Both the position numbers and the translations under genes were made by a program. A stretch of 64,000 bases of DNA, taken from Punica granatum. Taxonomy: Eukaryota > Streptophyta > Magnoliopsida > Myrtales > Lythraceae. Shown in pieces: positions 24,040 to 35,825 of this stretch. The stretch covers positions 13,428,274 through 13,492,273 of the forward strand of contig NC_045129.1 in NCBI RefSeq assembly GCF_007655135.1, in the 5' to 3' direction. The notes under the pieces were generated by a model. That model saw only the letters and a list, made by a program, of their open reading frames with translations, was not told where the DNA came from and searched no databases. Numbering within the stretch: the first letter of the stretch is position 1; each line of letters opens with the position of its first letter.

Positions 24040-27000
24040 TACACTGCGGATAATTAGTATAAGAATAAACTATCAAATTGATATTTCAATAGTGTGTTAG
24101 TTATGAAATAGGTAGATGATTGACATCAAATTGGTCCCAAAAGACACATCCCGTCTATCATTTTACTCCACCTGTTAATAAGCTGTGAAAAATAATTCCA
24201 TATAACAGTTTATGTGAAGGACACCGTTAATAAGTTTGTCTAATATAAAAAAAGAAAAGACTTCAAGGACAAAAACGATACTGGCTTTCTACTTCGAGGT
24301 TGTCCTCGACTAAAACCACGTCGTTTTTTTGGCTCCAATCTTGATTGTAAAATCTTCCAAACTTGTTTTATATCTAGATTGCATCTCTGACCAAATTTAA
24401 AATAAATAAATAAATCTCTATTGATTGTACTCCATAACTAACGTGTCAATTGCTTGAACATTACCTTTTGATGTGAACTGTTCATTGCAAGCCCACGAAA
24501 GAGAAGAACTCTTCTTTTATTTCGAATTTGATAAAAGCAATGTGCCTGTTTCTTCATAGCTTTTTTAACTTATAAAATTCGACCGTATTAGAAAAAAGAA
24601 TCCATATTAAGGGCCCATAAGATCATGAAATTGAAGGGCTGGGGCTTCACCAGTAGCTACTACTCCCGTCCAAGGTCATTGATGACCTTTGAGCCACTGG
24701 CAACCTCAGGTCGGTGTGGTGGCCGCCGGTGAGGTCCCTGTCTCCATCTTTTGAGCAAATACTTTATATCAAATGATATGGTTTAATTTGAACAAAAATA
24801 TATGTTTTGGCCTTAAAGAGAAGACTTGCCAAATATAATGGACGTATTTGGTACTTTTCCCTTTTCCGAATTATAAATGAGAGTTCGCTTTAGGATAGGT
24901 AGGACTGTCGAGAATTACACGAGTTAAATGAATCTATCGAGCATAAGATGAGTAAAATTAATCAAGGACAGGGAACATGACAGGTGCACCAACCCAGTGT
25001 GCTTGGTCACGTAAAGCCTCCTGTTGACTTTGACCTGGCGGAAACCAAACAACACGCAATACCATGACTTCTTTTTAACGAAGGCCTGGTCTTTCTTAAT
25101 TATCTCCCGAGGACTAACCTCTAATCCATACATGACAATGAGAACTCTCGTTATAAAAAAGAAGTTTGAGGGAAGGAAAAAAAAATGTAAATCCAATGTT
25201 TACAGATTGACATAGAATAGCTATTAGTTTTTGCCGGCACGGTTTCATTTTATATTTCTCTACTTTTTTAGTGTAATTGTTTGACAATTGAAAACACCAA
25301 TTCTCTTATTATAAACAAATAATAACTTTAAATAAGTAATTTCAAATTCCAAAAATTATATAAGTTAGATAATTCCATAATAATTGTAACCAACCATCTT
25401 AACTATCTAACTTACTATAACTTTTAATAAAAAATTATGGAGAGCGCCATTTGATAACCCTCATATCCGGGAAAGACGTTTTCAATTGCTCGAGTCAATC
25501 CATTTGATAACCTTCAGCTTGTTGAATTGACCTTTTAATTGCGGTTCAATGAATTTTGCAATACTGTGTCCGTGCCATATTCGACGTATTCTGCTTATTT
25601 GTCCATATTATTCTTATGCAATAATATATAATTAATATTTTTAAAGAATTAAAAAAATTTATTTGAAAGAATTCCTTGAGATATGTGATATTTTTCCAGT
25701 TCAACGTGCTACCCATATAAATATGACATGAAAATTCACTTTTCTCTCATCTTTTTATTCAATATAACTTTCCTAAACTCATGAACAATATCTCCTATTT
25801 TTCGTTGTATCAAATATCAATGCATATTACAAGGATTTTCTTTTTTAATAACGGGGAGTATCTGATCTTGCTCGGCCAATCCCTACACTACAATCCACGT
25901 GAAGCCCACGGCACAGGTAGTCTGAACACATAAGCTAACCATATTGGGGTCATCTTACAAGATTATCGACTCTTAAAGCATATTTAATATAGTACGCATT
26001 ATGTCTACTTAATAAAGTTTAACATAATTTTTTTTATATCTATATAATATTCACATGTATGTCATATGTATTAATTATCAAATTTCGGACATATAAAAAT
26101 GGATAAAGATTTTTCGTGCAACATGCCGATATAAACTAGTTAGTTATTAACGTGGAGATAGGCCAGAAGAGAAATTTCCACTAATTTATTCTTGCCTTTT
26201 TCTAAAAAAGCTTCCCAGTTCATACAATACTTCCTTTTGGATTAATTACCATATACGTTTATTATTATTATTTTTTCCCTTTTAAATTATCAGTTCAATT
26301 AATATTCTTCCTTTTTACATTCTTTCCCTTTGTTAAAATTAAAATTTTATGAATTTCTCATTTAAAATACTTAATTTAAATCCTTTAACGATCTTTAGAT
26401 AAGAAAAAGGTGATTTAGTAATATAAAATTTAATTCTATAGATAAATTATATATATAAAATAAAATTTTATTTCTTGCATAATATACTTATTTTTTGTTA
26501 ATATTAATTAACTAAAATATTTATTTTTAGCTATAATATTTAATTTTAGAATTTTAGTAGCACTTATTACGGGTATTTATTACTTGGTGTATTTTATTTT
26601 ACTCTATACTAGTATTTTAACCCGTGCGTTATGCATGTTCGTTAATCATATATTTATTATCATTTTTTTTATGAGAACTAGTCGACACCTGCAATGCGCG
26701 GTAATTTCTTGTCAATTTTTGAATAACTAAAATTTTATAATTAAGACGTGAGACATATAAATGAATACGAATCTAGAAGAAATGTCAAAACTATAATTGT
26801 TCCAACTGTATATGCATGTCGGATGGATCAAATTGCTGATAGATTATGATGACGGACAGGATAGGTTCAATCCATTCGAAGTGGCTATCATAGTTGAATT
26901 TGTCGATCGATCGCCCACTTGCTCGCTCCCTTCCTCTTTCTTCCTCGCATGGGATGGACGTGATAAAGGGAAGAAGAAAGCGAACGTAAGGGGATAGAGT

Positions 27001-27040
27001 TCGATTCTGGGAGGGCATTCGCTGTGATTGCTGATAGCAA
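24040..27040. other. Intergenic AT-rich region, no supported gene
   Basis: A GC-rich patch at about 24640-24750 (GGTGGCCGCCGGTGAGG) resembles the core of the Mutator-like element near 3550, but no matching ends were found. Around 26590-26700, phrases such as TTAACCCGTGCGTTATGCA recall the degraded ends of Helitron- or hAT-type repeats, again without a boundary. The ORFs at 26790-27040 lack family features. Confidence 0.45.
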
Positions 27041-27059
27041 TCAATCTACTCTGGCGGCT

Positions 27060-27060
<1 letters not shown>

Positions 27061-27095
<35 letters not shown>

Positions 27096-27271
27096 CTAAC
27101 TCGGGGTGTCCAGGCTTCGCCAGACTAATTCTCGGGGTTTTATGAACTTTCGGCGGTGCACAGATAGGATAATTACGTCAAAGGCGTTTCGGTGGCTCCA
27201 ATAAGATTCGAACCCGGGATCAGGTGCAAATTTAAGCGCACTTTAATCACTAGACCAAACCCTTTGAGGTT
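27061..27271 (-). mobile_element. tRNA-derived SINE with poly(A) tail and target duplication
   Basis: On the minus strand the body starts near GGTTTGGTCTAGTGATTAAAG (A-box type) and continues to a B-box GGGTTCGAATC, as in tRNA genes. It ends in a long A-tract, seen as a T-run at about 27062-27095 on the plus strand. A 14-bp direct repeat, TACTCTGGCGGCTT (27047-27060) and TACTCTGGTGGCTT (27272-27285), flanks the insertion with one mismatch. Length about 210 bp. The family name is not assigned. Confidence 0.88.
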
Positions 27272-27403
27272 TACTCTGGTGGCTTATTTCAGAAATGGCC
27301 CAGTTCTCAAAGGGTTCGGTGGCTTCTGTTGTTAATTAGCGGTTCTCAATCGGTTGCTCACGAACGAATATCGAGCTCGTCATCACATTGCCCCTACTGA
27401 AAT

Positions 27404-28496
27404 GTGCTCCGTGATTGCCTGCTGACGAGAATTGTTTGGGTTAAAGTTGTTCCTTCTCATCGACAGCACAGTTTCTTTTCTATGCCGCACCAGCATTGGC
27501 TAATGGTAAACCTGCAAATAGAATGCTTGGATCGTATTGATTTGGCATGGTCGGCAGGGGCGGAGCCAATGTACTGTAAGGGGGGGGGCAATTGTTCCCC
27601 TTAAACTTTGAATTTTTAAATTTTACTCCTGAAAGTATGCGTTTTTTTGGGTGTAAAATTAGTATTTTGCCTCTGCTAAACTTTGAATTTTTTAAATTTC
27701 GCCCTGAAAGTATGAGTTTGCCCCCCCCCGAATGAAAATCTTGACTTCGCCCCTGGTGGTCGGTGATCTTTGGGACTGGGTGTTGGTTCATTTGGAGTTG
27801 GCGCAATAAACGTCTGTTCGAGGAGCATTTCTCCCCGCCAATTGATGGAGCTATTGTCATTAACCGTATGGCATCCAGGTTTGCTACTGCCATGCAACGT
27901 GAAGGTGGATTTGAGGGATGGAGACGGCCTGATCCAAGTTGGGTCAAAATCAATACCGATGGTGCATCGTCCGGCAATTCGAGAGTGGCCGGGCTTGGCG
28001 GAATATTGCAGGATTCAAATGGTAACTGGATTGCTGGGTTCACGCAGAAAATTGGAATCTCTATGGCAGTAACCGCGAGCTTTGTGGAGTGTTAACCGGG
28101 CTGGAGCTTGTGTGGAGCAGTGGCCATGGTCATGTTGTGATTGAGGTAGTCTCGGAAGTGGTGCGGGATTTGATATTACAGTAAAGCTCCATGTGCTCCA
28201 CAACTTGCTTCCGTGGTGGAACCTATTCGGGAGTATTTGGCCCGAGATTGACCTGTACAGATCCAACATAAAGAAAAATATGTGTACGGATTGGCTTACT
28301 CGGAGCGCCCTCTATTTGTCCATAGAGACTTATCTATATTAGTCTCACCGATTAAACTTACACTGCCAATGTTTGGCTATGTTATTGGAATCCCCTTACT
28401 CCACCTCTCTAGTTCACGGTTACTTTCTTTTGGTATTGGGCACTTGCCCCGTATCTAACGAAAAGAAAGAAAAATAAATAAATAAATAAATAAAAG
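27404..28496 (+). pseudogene. 5'-truncated LINE fragment: zf-RVT end plus RNase H
   Basis: 27404-27530 encodes LRDC...RIVWVKVVPS...FF...W...NLQ, the typical zinc-binding region after a LINE reverse transcriptase. After the MITE at 27555-27755 the frame resumes with an SWRNKRLFEEHF linker. The RNase H start follows, SWVKINTDGASSG (catalytic Asp in NTDGA), at about 27935-28060. A frameshift near 28060 moves the rest (NREL, GLELVW) into another frame. The A-rich tail with AAATA repeats at about 28457-28495 marks the 3' end. A relic with no function. The CAF1 duplicate starts right after the tail. Confidence 0.8.
27555..27755. mobile_element. hAT-type MITE inserted in the LINE fragment
   Basis: 201 bp with ends CAGGGGCGGAGCCA and, inverted, CAGGGGCGAAGTCA. 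The 8-bp flanks are ATGGTCGG (27547-27554) and GTGGTCGG (27756-27763), a hAT-length duplication with one change. Inside are two direct copies of an AAACTTTGAATTTTT...AAAGTATG block and G/C homopolymers near each end. It splits the LINE-derived reading frame, so it inserted after the LINE. Confidence 0.88.
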
Positions 28497-28497
28497 G

Positions 28498-30035
28498 AAG
28501 CGACGCGTCTCCTCGGTCTCAGAAGACCGAGTTTTTCTTCCTTCCCAAAAAAAAAAAAAAGAAAAAGGAAAAAACATTAAAAAAAAATTAAAAACTGGAA
28601 AAAAGTAAAGGGGGAAAAAAAAAAAACCTCTGTCATGTTCCTCTCTCTATCTGAGAAAAGTTGAAGTCGCCTTTCATCACATGTTGAAACCCTAGAGAGA
28701 GAGAGAGATTGAGGCCTTCCGTTTCTCCACTCCCTTATCGTCTCTGCTCCTTCCTCCCCATCCTCCTCTCCCTCTCTCCATCTCCGGTGGTCTTCCAGTT
28801 CAGATCTTCGCTTCGATGCTCCATCTCTTCGTGTTCACAGGTCAGATTCATTCTCTACGCCTCTCGGTCGATCGATGTTGCCTCTCTCTTGTTCGAATTA
28901 GATCGGATCCCGATTCTTGCATTATTCGTGTAGTTAGATTCCGATCTGAATCGGCCTCGTAGCTCAAATCTGATGAATTCGCGATGATCGCTTGCAGATC
29001 TGGTGCGATTGTTGGGGTACTGGTCTCCCTTTGCTCGTTGACTTTGGTTTACAAACGGCCCTCGTTTGAGGTTTATGCGGGATTTCGTTTTCCTTTATAG
29101 CACAATTTCAGAGACCTGGGAATGTCGCTCTTGCCCAAGACAGAATCGGTTCAGATCCGCGAGGTATGGAGCGATAACCTCGAGCACGAGTTCGAGCTGA
29201 TCCGCGAGATCGTCGATGAGTACCCTTATCTCGCGATGGATACTGAGTTCCCCGGGATCGTACTCCGCCCCGTGGGCAATTTCAAGAACTCCAACGAATA
29301 TCACTACCAGACCCTCAAGTGCAACGTCGACACCCTGAAGCTGATCCAATTAGGCCTCACTTTCACGGACGAGGAAGGCAACTTGCCGACCTGTGGGACG
29401 GATAAGTACTGCATCTGGCAATTCAATTTCAGGGAATTCTACCTGGGGAAGGACGTGTTTGCGGCCGAGTCGATTGAGCTTCTTAAACAGAGTGGGATTG
29501 ATTTCGAGAAGAACAACGAGAGGGGTATTGACGCGGTGCGCTTCGGGGAGTTGCTCATGTCTTCCGGCATCGTGTTGAATGATAATGTGCAATGGGTGAC
29601 TTTCCATAGTGGGTACGATTTCGGGTATTTGCTCAAGCTGCTGACTTGCCAGAATCTGCCTGATACCCAGGCTGGGTTCTTCAACTTGATCAACATGTAC
29701 TTTCCGACCCTCTACGATATAAAGCATCTGATGAGGTTCAGCAACAGCCTCCACGGAGGGCTGAATAAGCTCGCGGAGCTGTTGGAAGTGGAGAGGGTCG
29801 GGATTTGCCATCAGGCGGGATCGGATAGTCTGCTCACGGCTTGTACATTCAGGAAGTTGAAAGAGAACTTCTTTAGCGGATCACTGGAGAAGTACGCTGG
29901 TGTGTTGTATGGTTTAGGTGTCGAGAATTAACAGATAGACTACTTTGTTCAAGTGAATGTAAGAAATGTTAAAATAACGTGAAGTAAGATTATTAATTTA
30001 AAAGAAAAAAGGTTGTTTAATGGAAACATTTGTTC
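28498..30035 (+). repeat. Inverted segmental duplication, arm B (CAF1 gene with flanks)
   Basis: Matches 14290-15860 in reverse orientation, with the same order of promoter, leader, leader intron (donor TTCACAG/GTCAGATT near 28838, acceptor TTATAG near 29100), CDS and 3' UTR blocks. The upstream edge lies within a few bases of the LINE poly(A)-like tail at 28495. The two arms are about 12.6 kb apart. Confidence 0.88.
29122..29931 (+). CDS. CAF1: CCR4-associated factor 1 (CAF1) deadenylase, copy B
   Basis: Intact 269-residue single-exon CDS. It has the same DEDD residues as copy A: D40, E42, D166 and D235, with H230. It differs from copy A at positions 29 (V to E), 37 (V to L), 67 (G to C), 82 (S to T), 85 (K to E), 107 (N to Y), 114 (T to A), 205 (K to R) and 207 (C to S). 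None is a catalytic position. The start ATG follows the conserved leader ending ACCTGGGA. Expected role: poly(A) shortening in the CCR4-NOT complex. Both copies are intact, so both may be expressed; promoter sequences are partly diverged. Confidence 0.95.
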   Translation: MSLLPKTESVQIREVWSDNLEHEFELIREIVDEYPYLAMDTEFPGIVLRPVGNFKNSNEYHYQTLKCNVDTLKLIQLGLTFTDEEGNLPTCGTDKYCIWQFNFREFYLGKDVFAAESIELLKQSGIDFEKNNERGIDAVRFGELLMSSGIVLNDNVQWVTFHSGYDFGYLLKLLTCQNLPDTQAGFFNLINMYFPTLYDIKHLMRFSNSLHGGLNKLAELLEVERVGICHQAGSDSLLTACTFRKLKENFFSGSLEKYAGVLYGLGVEN

Positions 30036-30417
30036 GCATTGCCTGCCGGTATTATCCTTGCCGCGGTATATGGTCGGTGAGGATGCCTTATGAACTTTCG
30101 ACAGTCGCCCAGAGTTCATCCATACTGTAGAAATTGGGCAGGGGATGGGTTTGGGACTGCGAGCCTCTCCTGTCCCGTATCCGCACATATTTGGTACGGT
30201 CTTGCATCTTGGATAGTATCACTAGCTGTATTGGGGAAGAAGGTATTACCGTGCAAGGTGTTGAGCAATTTCAAATGTTGACAGCAGATAAATCACTGAT
30301 GTAGTTGACAACACACTGAGGGTTTGGTGCTTTAAGCATCGTCTTAGTTTGCTGAATAAGTTCAGTGTTACAGACGAACCTCTGTATAGCGGACTCTGGC
30401 ATTACCGCGCATATGAC

Positions 30418-31240
30418 CGGGGCCGGCCCAAGCATAAGAAGGCCTATAAAGCCCTTGCTTGAGGCCCCCAAAATTATAGGTCCCAATTTGATTTAATTAT
30501 GGCCCCAAGCAGAGAGTATTATCATATTAGGTAATATAATGGGAACCCTAATGACTATTTTACTTCGTAGTAAACTCATTCTCTCTCATATGCATTAATT
30601 AGGTCCCCGCTACCTATTTAATCACGCACTATTCTTACTTTCCCTCTATTAGTCCAATTCATTTTTTACTGTAACAGTACAATTTTGTTGAAAAGAACTT
30701 AACAATTTTGTAACAGTAACTGTGCAATTTTGAAACGATCCCTTTTGCAATCTAACGAATGATCAACAAATAGTCATCGAGTGGTTATTTAACCATGAGG
30801 ATCTCAAGTGATTTTTTTAACAGTGAGGATTTCAGAAAGCATTGGCATTGACACTGTCCTTAAAATATAATAATTGTTGAAATTGATGGTTTAGATTTAT
30901 TTTCGGAATTAAGGGTGCTATAATCAATTACATAAAAAAAAAACTTGATTCGTTTGGATTCATATATTGCTTGAATAGCGTTCATGATTCTTGTAACTAT
31001 TGCTTCAGCCGAAACAAGTTTTTCGAAATTGAAATTACCGAAATATTATCTAAGATTTATGATATCTCAAGAAGTTTATTATCAATTGAAAGATAAATGT
31101 TAAAATGAATCTGTTTAGATAGTTATTATGCATATTAAAAAATTGATTAAATTGATTATATTTTAAATTCACATCAGTTTGTAAAAGGCCTCATCGGAAA
31201 AATTCGCTTTAGGCCACAAAATACTCTTGGGCTGGCCCTG
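30418..31240. mobile_element. Non-autonomous hAT element with perfect 8-bp target duplication
   Basis: The left end is CGGGGCCGGCCCAAG and the right end inverted is CAGGGCCAGCCCAAG. A perfect 8-bp duplication CATATGAC flanks it (30410-30417 and 31241-31248). Length 823 bp, AT-rich core, no transposase ORF. TIR type and duplication length fit the hAT superfamily. Confidence 0.93.
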
Positions 31241-31266
31241 CATATGACTGACAATAGCCTGCTTCA

Positions 31267-31757
31267 AATTTTTTTTTTTTTATAAATAAGATGGGGGTTA
31301 TAATAATGCATAAAAGGTACATCGAGCTTTGGATAACCCTCAAACATACAAAAGGAAGGAAAATTTGATTTATTGCCAAGTTGACTTAAGTCATGAGCTT
31401 GAGAGTTATCCGAACGTGAAGTCCAAGTACATTTCAAGTCCCGGAAAAGAGCTAATAATCTAACGATATCGGAGACTAAAGGTTTGATTTCCCAAGGGGA
31501 GCGATGCAGAGAGATGATAGCGTCGATTAGCAGCAGGGCATCCGACCTAATCCAAATCTTTTGCCATCCTTGGTCAAGCACCACAGAGATTGCGAGCAAG
31601 ACTGCTCGGGCTTCAGCTTGCAGAGGAGAAGCCGTCTCTGCTTTAGAGATCCATGAGTGTGATATGGGCATGTTTGGTTGGCTTCTAGTTCCTGCAAGGC
31701 TAGCATTTTCTGTGGTCCATGCAGCATCAGTGTGTATGAAGTTCCACTCTTCGGAGA
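31267..31757 (-). mobile_element. 5'-truncated LINE insertion carrying an RNase H domain
   Basis: Flanked by a perfect 17-bp direct repeat, GACAATAGCCTGCTTCA (31250-31266 and 31758-31774). On the minus strand the insert starts in frame with WNFIHTDAAWTTENASLAG, the RNase H beginning with its catalytic Asp. It continues through AEARAVLLAI (Glu) and WIRSDALLLIDAI (Asp) to a stop, then ends in a poly(A) seen as a T-run at 31269-31280 on the plus strand. Reverse transcriptase is missing, so this is a dead-on-arrival copy. It landed only 10 bp from the hAT element's right duplication. Confidence 0.9.
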
Positions 31758-31774
31758 GACAATAGCCTGCTTCA

Positions 31775-34700
31775 TTTAGACTAAAGCGAAAACGCTCGAA
31801 GTGTTTGATGCTTCAAGCAAAGCATACTGCCCAGTGATGCTTTTCTGAATAAGTTCAGTCTTAGAGACATACCCCTGCCCAGAAGTCTGTGTGGTGAGCC
31901 GACTGCTCATACAACCAAGACAGTAGTCTGATTCTTTCAGACCAATTTAGTACGGTTATCTGTGCGGTGAGCTGACTGTACACTTTTCTAACTGTGGACA
32001 AATTCTTTCAGACGAAAGTTGATAACACTGGCATGGTTTGATGCTTTAGGTGAAGTACACTGATAGTTGCAATTTTGAATTTCCATTTGAATTATACGGA
32101 CATGAAATTCATATCTACTTAAAAATTCAAGTTAATAAGTAGTGGTATCCAAATTTTATATAAAATCATGGTATTTCCATTATATTTTCCAAGTGGGATC
32201 TAATACGGGGTGCTCTTTTGACTGCACTCGGATATATTGGACCTGGCGTAGTGTAGGTGCGAACACGTGTGTGAACACGCATACGCGTAACTTATGCTCT
32301 GATTTGAAAGTTCAAACTAATAACTGTTGATATCCAAGTTTCATATAAATCAATGAATATTAATTTACTTTTTTCACGTGAGATTAATATCCTCAGCACC
32401 TTACGAAAAGATCTATGTAAAGTTGGCAGTGTGGTGATCCGACTCCAACATTAAGCGAATCATCATCGACTCCATAGCTACACTATTTCATGGGAGAGTT
32501 CAGTAACAGTCCCCTCGAACTTAAGCACACCCGCTAATTGTTCTTCAAGACATCATGGTATTTGAAAAAGAAGGCATACAAATTTGACTCGGCAGTTGTC
32601 GCGACAAACAAAGTTGCTGACTTGGTTAGTACCAACACCACCGTGAATGACCTCCGACCTATATATAGATATCTTCCTGTTCTTTTTTACTACGTTACTG
32701 TACGTGGCCATTTTTCATCTTTTATGCGTGTGCATTCTGTTGCAAGTTAATTAAATTGACTATAAACTGCAAGACCAATTTGAGGACTCTTGGCAATTTG
32801 TTTCTCAGCCTTCTGTATAAATGATTGCAAACGTGGGCATTACACTATATCAACTGAACTGAAACTGAAGAATCAAACCGCCAACTTGAATAAGTCCATA
32901 AAACGCCATGCAGAAACACATAAATAACACCAACAACTCAAAGAATGAACTTTTCCTAAGACATGCATACGTGATGGGTTATTGGGGACGGGTCCGGCCT
33001 GGAAGTGGTTTTCGCAACTAGAAGGTCTGACTAGACATGATCAAAGGATCCTATCTTGAATGGTGAAAATACCTTCCCCATGGTATCTTATCAATACAAC
33101 GCCCACAGTGATAACCATGCGCAACCACGACTCTCCCAGCCATCGGCAAAGTCCACTCGGGCCAACTGTTCGTCATCGTTGTACTGTAACATCACATTGA
33201 CCTTCAAGCTGAATCGGCCATATACATCGTCGATGTGGACCCAGTGAAAGTGGCCCAGCCTACATTCCCAAGCAAACATTAATAGGATGTCATGAAGGAA
33301 AAAAGTAAAATTTTTTAAAAAAAAAAAATGAAAAAGGATAGAAGACCAGAAAAGAAAACTTCGAAATGATCGGCAGTTACATAAATTTAAATGTACTAAC
33401 CAAGGCCCAAGCCTGAGCATATGCGCCATGGGTGAATGTGAGGAAAGGTCTGCCATCAAAATAGCCGAAAAAAAATCTACTGTTCGATGCCAGTGGAATC
33501 TTCCTCATCACGAGCAAGGCTTCGACACTGACCACTACCGCTATGTTCAGCATGACTAGCACAATTGCCAAAATGGGATGACACATCGGATGGATACGAG
33601 GAAATCTGAACAATTGAAATACCTAAAATGTGTCATCAGTAACCATTTCCATTATCGAAGCTTTCGACTTATATGTAATAAGGAATTGTGGAATAAAGAA
33701 GTACATGCATTCACTTGACGAGCAATTGAAATCTTTTCAACGTACGCCGTAAGTGCAATTGAGTCTCCATCCATTATCTCAAGAAGCAATGCTGACCTTC
33801 CCGAAGCTATAGTTCTTGCACAACATATGATTATCCCTTACTCAAGTAAAGTGCACCATACACCCATCTCGATGGAACTGGGTCATTCGGCTCCTTATTA
33901 AGATGTTCAGCATAGCTGTCTGCGAATGGTTTGGGCAGTTCACGATACATATATATGTATGAAATGACAAATAAGGCAATCATAGAACCACTACTCCAAA
34001 TATAAGACATATGTTGGACAAAAGAAGTTGCACTATAATTACCATATGCTTGTGCCTCTTGGGGACCACGATAAGATACTTGGAGGAAGAAGGTCCGGGT
34101 GCAGCACCAACAGAAGTCATATTGATTGGATAGCAATCACTAGTGCTATGGAAGAAGAATGTGTTAAGTTAAGAGTGACCCCTACTAACCATAATATGAC
34201 TGGCTTACATAGTAAATTTCTTCACATGTGGCTGATTTCCTTTAGGTGTTTGCTAAGCATACATGTGGTTAGTAGTCTGTGCAGCCACTGATAGGGAAAT
34301 TGGTTCGTAGCTGAATCAATGAGCACCGACGAAAGAAACTTTTCTTTTTATAAAATAGATACATCTATACATATAGTTGTCATTACAAGACATTGTCTGT
34401 TGAAACCACTAGACAAACTACTGACATACTTGACAATTCACACTTATCGACGCACCTTTAATGTACAGACTACTATCTCTTATTCGGAATAACTTCTGCT
34501 TTAAAGGGAGTTGTCTATACAGAGGACTATTATTTGGTCCGATTTCACAGATATAAGTGAACCGTGAGTAGTAATGCTTTCTGATTGATGTGGTCAGCTC
34601 ATGCTGATGTTAGCAGCTCAAAACAAGACTATGCAACTCAACTGCTCCAACACTGATTCAGTCCTACACATAAAGGTTTGTACAACTTACTGTATGGATT

Positions 34701-35206
34701 TTCCATGGGAATATAAGCTGCACAGCAGGGAGATTCGCTCTGAGCTAATTCACAACTCAGATGGTTGCTGTTCTCGATAATCTTCCAGGCATGATCTAAA
34801 AGAAGCACCCATGCAGGTTGGTTGGTACTTTTTCAGGAGCACTGCCGCCTCGAAGATAACCATATGTATAAGCACTACGACGTGATCAGTTATTGGAAAT
34901 GTGGACAGCCGACAAATCACATTGATGGATGGTCATTTAAGCAAAGCACACTGCCCCATATAGCTTTGCTGAATGAGTTCTCTCGCACAGTGGCCGTCTG
35001 GTCATCTGAGAACAGTGGTCAGAATCTTTTAGAGCAAATTGACAACAGTATGATGGTGGTTGTGCTCCAATGCAGCATCTTGTTTAATCCCCATACATAT
35101 GCACACGCACAGATATATATATATATATACATACATACATAAACTACAGAGTACGCGTGGAATATATGCTACCACATGTCCCTGTTCTCTCATTTATGAT
35201 AAGACA
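31775..35206. other. Unassigned region with low-copy diverged repeats; no firm gene
   Basis: Segments near 31796-31900, 32020-32070 and 34925-35045, with a fourth at 30320-30400, share phrases such as TTTAAGCAAAGCACACTGCCC and GCTGAATAAGTTCAGT. They look like diverged copies of one unit. On the minus strand 33091-34136 has three open stretches with hydrophobic spans (about 34136-33842, 33613-33403, 33260-33091). Plausible splice sites exist, but competing frames are also open, no start-to-stop chain is convincing and I recognise no family. It could be a decayed membrane-protein gene or chance ORFs. Confidence 0.35.
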
Positions 35207-35216
35207 TTCTTAAATA

Positions 35217-35815
35217 GAGTAAATTGACAAATTGGTCCTCTAAATATGCATGTTACATCAAATCTGACTTCAAGAAATTTTTTACATCAAATTGAATCTC
35301 GAGAGATCAAGTGTACATCAAATCCGACCTCAAGAAATTTTTTATATCAAATTGAACCTTAAGAGATTAAATGTACATTAAATCCAACCTCAAGAATTTT
35401 TATACGTCAAATTGGATCTTGAGAGATTAAGTGTACTTCAAATCCCTCTTCCGATTGAAATGTGAAGAAATTGTAAGAAATACCTTTTTAAACCAGACAT
35501 AAATGGGGAATAATAAAAAAAAAATAGAAGAAAACAATCAAACAATTCCACATTAGCTGTTGAATGTCAAATTAGATTTTTTCTTCCATTTTGGACGGCA
35601 TTCTGACGGAATGTCGGATTTGATGTACACTTAATCTTTCAAGGTTTAATTTGATATAAAAAATTTCTTGAGGTCGGATTTGATGTACACTTAACCTCTC
35701 GAGATTTAATTTGATGTACACTTAATCTCTCAAGGTTCAATTTGATATAAAAAATTTCTTGAGGTCGGATTTGATGTAACATGCATCTATAGAGGACCAA
35801 TTTGTCAATTTACTC
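35217..35815. mobile_element. Short Mutator-like MITE, GAGTAAAT family
   Basis: Ends GAGTAAATTGACAAATTGG and the inverse CCAATTTGTCAATTTACTC. A perfect 10-bp duplication TTCTTAAATA flanks it (35207-35216 and 35816-35825). The arms hold at least four imperfect repeats of a unit like ACATCAAATCCGACCTCAAG, inverted in the other arm. The whole 599 bp is nearly a fold-back. No coding sequence. Confidence 0.93.
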
Positions 35816-35825
35816 TTCTTAAATA

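Noticed and set aside
26590..26710. Possible Helitron or hAT end with CCCGTGCGTTATGCA
   Set aside because: The phrase alone is too common in plant genomes, and neither boundary nor partner end is visible.
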